From JANMEX01 sp031423755 (GTDB taxonomy: Bacteria > Pseudomonadota > Alphaproteobacteria > Rhizobiales > Rhizobiaceae): 17,975 bases of DNA. The notes under the pieces were generated by a model. That model did not search any database. It was not told the origin of the DNA and saw only the letters and a program-made list of their open reading frames with translations. The stretch is taken from positions 1 through 17,975 of the forward strand of contig JANPGC010000345.1 of assembly GCA_031423755.1 (NCBI GenBank), read 5' to 3'. Positions 13,811 to 17,975 of this stretch are shown one piece after another. The number at the start of each line of letters is the position of its first letter. The first letter of the stretch is position 1. The position numbers and the translations under genes were made by a program.

Positions 13811-13897
13811 TCAACTAGCGGACAGGCTACGGCCCCAGTGCGCGGGGTCATCATAATGAATACAACCGAGGAAGAAACATGAGTCGATGCGGATCAA
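13811..13897 (-). pseudogene. Possible N-terminal remnant of a VapC (PIN-domain) toxin
   Basis: Directly after the antitoxin, TTG at 13895-13897 overlaps the antitoxin stop as TTGA and opens a 28-codon frame starting LIRIDSCFFLGCIHYDDPAH. Spacing matches the start of many VapC toxins, which read like MIxIDTNxLxRYLxxDDPxQ: the catalytic Asp at position 5 and the DDP at 16-18 are kept, and TTG stands where ATG is usual. The Asn after DT is lost and the frame ends at 13811, close to the prfC-like repeat. It looks like a truncated, decayed toxin. The match is short and partly a judgement by eye. Confidence 0.4.
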
Positions 13898-14151
13898 ATT
13901 TCTGCTCCCCGACGATTGCGCTCGGCAACCCCCGACGAGATCGCGACCTCAACATCAACGACGGCCGACGGCGGAGCGACCAGCCCCTTCAGTGACTTGA
14001 TGCTGCGCTTCTTGGCCAGAACGCGAACCCGTCCATCAGCTTCCGTACGAAACTGCACCATACCGCCTGCATCAAGCGCGATCAGGCGGCGCACTTCCAA
14101 AGGGATGGTCAGTTGACCCTTGGCCGATATCTTTGCATCAAACAATGTCAC
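13894..14151 (-). CDS. AbrB/VapB-type antitoxin (SpoVT-AbrB swapped-hairpin domain)
   Basis: An 85-residue protein with an N-terminal swapped-hairpin AbrB domain: AKISAKGQLTIPLEVRRLI is the classic motif, followed by GGMVQFRTEADGRVRVLAKK. The C-terminal part (SLKGLVAPPSAVVDVEVAI) is the region that would hold a VapC-type toxin. The start is GTG at 14151 because TGGAG lies six bases before it; an in-frame GTG at 14163 would add four residues and lacks a site. A toxin should follow, but only a 28-codon PIN-like relic is seen, so it is probably an orphan that may still bind its promoter. It is flanked by prfC and the degenerate prfC tail. Confidence 0.82.
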   Translation of the reverse strand: MTLFDAKISAKGQLTIPLEVRRLIALDAGGMVQFRTEADGRVRVLAKKRSIKSLKGLVAPPSAVVDVEVAISSGVAERNRRGAEI

Positions 14152-14175
14152 TGTTATCTCCACACCACAACTTGC

Positions 14176-15771
14176 CTATGCCGCCTTCGCCCCACGCACC
14201 TGATAGTCCTTGATCGTGGCGAACTTGATCGCCTTCCAGCGCTCTGCCTCATAGTTCAGCGAATAATTGTTCTGTGCCAAAAACACCGGGTCGCCGTCGA
14301 GGTCGCGGGCCATGTCGCCGCGATGGGCTTCCATGAATTTGTGGAGCTCCATCTTGTCGTCAGCCGAAATCCAGCGGCAGATTGAAAAGCGCGACATTTC
14401 AAAGCCGGTCGGCAGCGTATATTCAAGCAACAAGCGTTGCTGGAGCACATCGAGCTGCAACGCGCCGACGACGCCGACAATTGCAGGAGAGCCATCTTCC
14501 GGCGAGAACAGCTGCACCACGCCTTCTTCAGCCATCTGCGCCAAGGCTTCCTTCAACTTCTTGGCCTTCATCGCATCGTCGAGCCGGACACGGCGCAGGA
14601 TTTCCGGCGCAAAATTCGGCACGCCTCGAAAGAGGAAATCCTCGCCCTCGGTCAGCGTGTCGCCGATCCTCAGCGTGCCGTGATTCGGAATGCCAACCAC
14701 ATCGCCGGCAAAGGCCTCATCGGCGATCTGGCGCGAGCGGGCGAAGAAGAACTGCGGCGCGGAAAGGCCCATCGGCTTGCCGGTGCGCACGAGATTGGCT
14801 TTCATGCCACGCTCGAGCGTGCCCGAGCAGACGCGGACAAACGCGATGCGGTCGCGGTGGTTGGGGTCCATGTTGGCCTGTATCTTGAAAACAAAGGCGC
14901 TCATTTTCTCTTCAGTCGCGTGAATGATGCGCGTGTCCGCCTCCTGATCGCGCGGCTGCGGGCCAAAATCGGCAAGCGCGTTGATAAGATCTCGCACGCC
15001 GTAATTCTTCAGCGCCGACCCGAAGTATACTGGCGTCAAATGGCCTTCCATGAAGGCCTTTTTGTCAAACGGGTGGCAAAGCTCCCTCGCCAGTCCGCAG
15101 CTTTCGATAAAGGCGTCACGCTCATTCGCTGGAAGCAGCCCCGCCGCCTGATCGCTCTCCGGTCCATTGACCTTGACCGCATCAGTATCCGCATCGCGCT
15201 GGCGCACGGAGTTTTCCTTGAGATTGTAAGTCCCGGCAAAATTCTTGCCCATGCCAATCGGCCAATTGACCGGGGCTGTGTCCAGCGCCAGCTTCTGCTC
15301 GATCTCCTCAAGGATTTCAAACGGATCGCGCGCCTCGCGGTCCATCTTGTTGATGAAGGTGACAATCGGGATGTCGCGCATGCGGCAGACTTCGAAAAGC
15401 TTGAGCGTCCGCGGCTCGATGCCCTTGGCCCCGTCGATCACCATCACGGCCGAATCCACCGCCGAGAGTGTGCGGTAAGTGTCGTCGGCAAAGTCCTCAT
15501 GGCCGGGCGTGTCCAGCAGATTGAAGATCGCGTCTTCATATTCAAACGTCATAACCGAGGTGACCACCGAAATCCCGCGCTCGCGCTCGATGGCCATCCA
15601 GTCGGAGCGGGTGTTGATCCGGTCCTTCTTGGCCTTCACTTCACCGGCAAGCTGGATCGCGCCGCCGAACAGCAGCAGCTTTTCCGTCAATGTCGTCTTG
15701 CCCGCATCGGGATGCGCAATGATTGCAAACGTGCGGCGGCGGGAGACTTCTTCTTTGAGATCGGCGATCAT
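14176..15771 (-). CDS. prfC: Peptide chain release factor 3
   Basis: Translational GTPase RF3, which recycles RF1 and RF2 from the ribosome after peptide release. The protein has 531 residues, against 529 in E. coli. G1 is AHPDAGKT at 20-27 region, switch I contains ERGISVVTSVM, G3 is DTPGH at 87-91, and G4 is NKMD at 141-144. The RF3-specific C-terminal domain ends ERWKAIKFATIKDYQ and a short basic tail. ATG 15771 is chosen because MIADLKEEVSRRRTFAIIAHP gives the usual N-terminus; a TTG at 15807 would add twelve residues. Ribosome site is weak. Its last codons are duplicated in degenerate form about 440 bases further on. It is divergent from dut. Confidence 0.97.
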   Translation of the reverse strand: MIADLKEEVSRRRTFAIIAHPDAGKTTLTEKLLLFGGAIQLAGEVKAKKDRINTRSDWMAIERERGISVVTSVMTFEYEDAIFNLLDTPGHEDFADDTYRTLSAVDSAVMVIDGAKGIEPRTLKLFEVCRMRDIPIVTFINKMDREARDPFEILEEIEQKLALDTAPVNWPIGMGKNFAGTYNLKENSVRQRDADTDAVKVNGPESDQAAGLLPANERDAFIESCGLARELCHPFDKKAFMEGHLTPVYFGSALKNYGVRDLINALADFGPQPRDQEADTRIIHATEEKMSAFVFKIQANMDPNHRDRIAFVRVCSGTLERGMKANLVRTGKPMGLSAPQFFFARSRQIADEAFAGDVVGIPNHGTLRIGDTLTEGEDFLFRGVPNFAPEILRRVRLDDAMKAKKLKEALAQMAEEGVVQLFSPEDGSPAIVGVVGALQLDVLQQRLLLEYTLPTGFEMSRFSICRWISADDKMELHKFMEAHRGDMARDLDGDPVFLAQNNYSLNYEAERWKAIKFATIKDYQVRGAKAA

Positions 15772-15885
15772 AATGGGACGGATTCCGTTTGCGATGGCTT
15801 CTGGCAAGCCCGGGCATTCAAGTCAACCAATCGCATCGTCCCAGCAAGAATTGACGCGCCGAAGGCCGACAGCCATAAACCGGCT

Positions 15886-16335
15886 ATGACAAAATCCATT
15901 CGCATCCTTCGCTTGCCCCACGCTGCCGATTTGCCGCTTCCCGCATATGAAACGGCAGGAGCGGCAGGCATGGACCTGCGCGCCGCCATAACGGATGAAC
16001 TGGTGCTGCAACCCGGAACGCGCGCCGCCATACCAACAGCCCTCGTCATGGAAATCCCCAAGGGCTTCGAGGGGCAGGTGCGCCCGCGCTCGGGCCTTGC
16101 CCTCAAGCACGGCATCACCTGCCTCAATGCGCCCGGCACCATTGATTCAGACTTTCGCGGCGAGGTGAAAATCATTCTCGCCAACCTTGGCAGCGAACCC
16201 TTCACCATCACCCGCGCCATGCGCATCGCCCAGTTGGTCATCGCGCCGGTGACGCGGGTTGAGATCGTGGAAATCTCGCAACCAACGCAAACCGGACGCG
16301 GCGCGGGCGGTTTTGGCTCGACGGGCACATCATGA
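15886..16335 (+). CDS. dut: dUTP diphosphatase (dUTPase)
   Basis: Hydrolyses dUTP to dUMP and diphosphate, keeping uracil out of DNA and supplying dTMP synthesis; acts as a homotrimer. It has 149 residues. All five motifs are present: AGMDLRA at 27-33, RPRSGLA at 66-72, the uracil-binding hairpin NAPGTIDSDFRGE at 81-93, RIAQLVI at 113-119, and the P-loop-like GRGAGGFGSTG at 138-148. ATG 15886 gives the standard length; the frame is open far upstream, but that part is antisense to prfC. There is no strong ribosome site. The stop overlaps the next gene's start as ATGA. In many relatives dut follows coaBC; here it is about 7 kb away. Confidence 0.97.
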   Translation: MTKSIRILRLPHAADLPLPAYETAGAAGMDLRAAITDELVLQPGTRAAIPTALVMEIPKGFEGQVRPRSGLALKHGITCLNAPGTIDSDFRGEVKIILANLGSEPFTITRAMRIAQLVIAPVTRVEIVEISQPTQTGRGAGGFGSTGTS

Positions 16336-17330
16336 ACCCGCTGACCGTCACCGACATGCACACCGGCGGGGAGCCGCTGCGGATCGTCACCTCCGGCTAT
16401 CCGGCGCTGCCAAAAGGCACGATCCTCGAAAAGCGCGCCTACGTACGCGACCATCTCGATCATTTGCGCAAAATCCTGATGTTCGAGCCGCGCGGCCATT
16501 ATGACATGTATGGCGCTCTCCTGGTTGAGCCGGACCTTCCCGGCGCAGACATGGCGGTCCTCTTCATGCACAATGAGGGCTATTCCACCATGTGCGGCCA
16601 CGCCATTATAGCTCTGGGCCGCTATGCGGTGGACAAGGGTCTGGTCGCGCCGCAGGAGCCCGTGACCCGCATCAACATCGAATGCCCCTGCGGCATGGTG
16701 GTGGCCGATGTGGAAGTGACAAACGGCAAGGCCGGGCGCGTCAGTTTCGAGAGCGTTCCGGCCTTTCTGTTCGCCCGCGATCAGACGATTGAGCTGCCCG
16801 GCTTCGGCGCAATCACCTATGACATCGCCTACGGCGGCGCCTTTTATGCGCTGGCCGATTGCCATCAATTTAACCTCCAATTCGGCACGTCGCCCGCGCG
16901 ACACTTCACCGATGCCGCCGATTTGTTGACGCAAGGTGTCAAAAAGGCCGTGCCGCTGTCCCACCCGGACTTTGCCGATCTCGCCTTCCTGTATGGCTCG
17001 ATCCTGACCGACGGCGGCGACGGCAAGGACCAGCCGACCAAGAACATCTGTGTCTTCGCTGACCGCGAGGTGGACCGCTCGCCGACCGGCTCCGGCGTCA
17101 CGGCGCGGCTGGCGGCCATGGCGGCCAAAGGCGAGGCGGCGCTTGGCGAGGTGCGGACCTTCGAGAGCATCACCGGCTCGCAGTTCACCGGGCAGATCGC
17201 CTCGCTGACCACATTTGGTGAGTACCAAGCCATCACCGCGCTGGTGTCGGGCCGGGCGCATTATTCCGGTGAGGCGTCGTTCGTGGTGGAAGAAGACGAT
17301 CAGCTCGGCGGCGGGTTTTTGGTGCGGTGA
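16332..17330 (+). CDS. Proline racemase family: probable trans-3-hydroxy-L-proline dehydratase
   Basis: Enzyme of the proline racemase superfamily, 332 residues. The first catalytic position is Cys88 in GYSTMCGHAI. The second is Thr252 in DRSPTGSGVTARLA, where racemases and epimerases have Cys. A Cys/Thr pair is the known mark of trans-3-hydroxy-L-proline dehydratases (as in human L3HYPDH), which yield pyrroline-2-carboxylate. The N-terminal DMHTGGEPLRIV is also typical. I therefore favour dehydratase over racemase, though some Cys/Ser or Cys/Thr members have mixed activities. ATG overlaps the dut stop as ATGA, so it is translationally coupled to an unrelated housekeeping gene. No pyrroline-2-carboxylate reductase or transporter is in the window. 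It is convergent with lepA; a weak five-base stem (17344-17360) without T-run lies between. Confidence 0.88.
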   Translation: MNPLTVTDMHTGGEPLRIVTSGYPALPKGTILEKRAYVRDHLDHLRKILMFEPRGHYDMYGALLVEPDLPGADMAVLFMHNEGYSTMCGHAIIALGRYAVDKGLVAPQEPVTRINIECPCGMVVADVEVTNGKAGRVSFESVPAFLFARDQTIELPGFGAITYDIAYGGAFYALADCHQFNLQFGTSPARHFTDAADLLTQGVKKAVPLSHPDFADLAFLYGSILTDGGDGKDQPTKNICVFADREVDRSPTGSGVTARLAAMAAKGEAALGEVRTFESITGSQFTGQIASLTTFGEYQAITALVSGRAHYSGEASFVVEEDDQLGGGFLVR

Positions 17331-17375
17331 GGTTCTAATCAATTCCCGGATTCATCGGGACAAGGTAGGCTGCGC

Positions 17376-17975
17376 TTAGTCGCCCATCTTCAGTGCCTCG
17401 ATAAACGCCTCCTGCGGGATCTCCACCTTCCCAAACTGCCGCATGCGCTTCTTGCCTTCCTTCTGCTTGTCGAGCAGCTTGCGCTTGCGCGAGACGTCGC
17501 CGCCGTAGCATTTGGCCGTCACGTCCTTGCGCAGGGCCGAGATCGTTTCGCGGGCGATGACTTTGCCGCCTATCGCTGCCTGGATCGGGATTTTGAACAT
17601 GTGGTTGGGAATGAGGTCTTTCAGCTTTTCGCACATCACGCGGCCGCGCTTGTCGGCGGCGGAGCGGTGGACGAGCATGGACAGGGCATCGACCGGCTCT
17701 TCGTTGACGAGGATCGACATTTTGACAAGGTCGCCCTCCTTGTAGTCGGTCAGCGCATAGTCGAACGAGGCGTAGCCCTTGGAGATCGACTTCAGCCGGT
17801 CATAGAAATCGAACACCACCTCGTTGAGCGGCAGATCGTAGGTGAGCATGGCGCGCTTGCCGACGTAGTTGAGGTCCACCTGCACGCCACGCCGTTCCTG
17901 GCAGAGCTTGAGGACCGAGCCGAGATAATCATCCGGCGTCAGGATCGTGGCGCGGATCCATGGCTCGTTGATGGC
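17376..17975 (-). CDS. lepA: Elongation factor 4 (LepA), C-terminal part (5' end outside window)
   Basis: Translational GTPase LepA/EF4, which acts on the ribosome during initiation or stalled elongation. The window holds the last 199 codons, open to the window edge. They read from domain V, with EPWIRATILTPDDYLGSVL and RRGVQVDLNYVGKRAMLTYD, into the LepA-specific C-terminal domain: GYASFDYALTDYKEGDLVK, RVMCEKLKDLIPNHMFKIP, and ARETISALRKDVTAKCYGG followed by the basic end RKRKLLDKQKEGKKRM. The GTPase domain lies beyond the window. The stop TAA at 17376-17378 is 45 bases from the convergent stop of the proline racemase family gene. Confidence 0.96.
   Translation of the reverse strand, partial: AINEPWIRATILTPDDYLGSVLKLCQERRGVQVDLNYVGKRAMLTYDLPLNEVVFDFYDRLKSISKGYASFDYALTDYKEGDLVKMSILVNEEPVDALSMLVHRSAADKRGRVMCEKLKDLIPNHMFKIPIQAAIGGKVIARETISALRKDVTAKCYGGDVSRKRKLLDKQKEGKKRMRQFGKVEIPQEAFIEALKMGD

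Noticed and set aside
13804..13834. GGCCGTA-N17-TACGGCC inverted repeat as an insertion-sequence end or attachment core
   Set aside because: Seven-base arms with a 17-base loop, no transposase or integrase nearby and no matching partner elsewhere in the window.
13879..13995. A short plus-strand frame beginning MSRCGSNFCSPTI with a purine-rich site before it
   Set aside because: It runs antisense through the AbrB-type antitoxin gene and shows no known motif; more likely chance.
14437..15885. A stop-free frame of 483 codons on the plus strand running in phase into dut
   Set aside because: It is the antisense shadow of prfC, whose GC-rich codons suppress stops; the translation shows no domain, and Dut has its normal length from ATG 15886.
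15768..17342. A 524-codon minus-strand open frame over dut and the proline racemase family gene
   Set aside because: It lies opposite two genes with complete motifs and has the composition of an antisense shadow.
17344..17360. TCCCG/CGGGA stem between the proline racemase family gene and lepA as a terminator
   Set aside because: Only five base pairs and no T-run on either strand.

Overview
The window looks like a chromosomal segment of an alphaproteobacterium, most likely of the order Hyphomicrobiales (Rhizobiales). The reasons are the moderately high GC, the gene order ubiE-ubiB-coaBC, the alphaproteobacterial style of RF3, Dut and UbiB, and a TraR/LuxR-type regulator. No rRNA, tRNA, CRISPR array, complete insertion sequence or replication origin was seen. 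Almost all DNA is coding; no gap without a gene exceeds 300 bases.

Layout. (1) 1-4625 is mainly nucleoside salvage: the 3' end of deoC, translationally coupled deoA, then on the minus strand add and upp. Between deoA and upp lie a membrane-anchored retropepsin-like aspartic protease and a parD-parE toxin-antitoxin pair. Its antitoxin is intact and its toxin reading frame is apparently broken by one base. (2) 4734-9107 is a plus-strand operon: ubiE and ubiB (ubiquinone), coaBC (coenzyme A) and a GNAT acetyltransferase. The CoaBC protein carries an N-terminal Xre-like helix-turn-helix domain with no possible internal start between it and the enzyme. This is the most unusual object in the window. 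(3) 9195-12723 holds a pirin, an interrupted small envelope protein with an early in-frame TAG, a LuxR-family regulator without a visible synthase and with a divergent ligand pocket, and an HI0933-type flavoprotein read from a TTG codon. (4) 12724-14175 is an accessory strip. It contains an AT-rich DUF4238 gene behind an 18-bp perfect palindrome, a degenerate copy of the last codons of prfC, a likely vapC remnant, and an AbrB/VapB-type antitoxin. (5) 14176-17975 is housekeeping again: prfC, then plus-strand dut overlapping a proline-racemase-family gene (probably trans-3-hydroxy-L-proline dehydratase), and the 3' end of lepA.

The housekeeping calls rest on clear motifs. The regulatory sites, remnants and functional ideas are inferences from hand reading and are marked as such.
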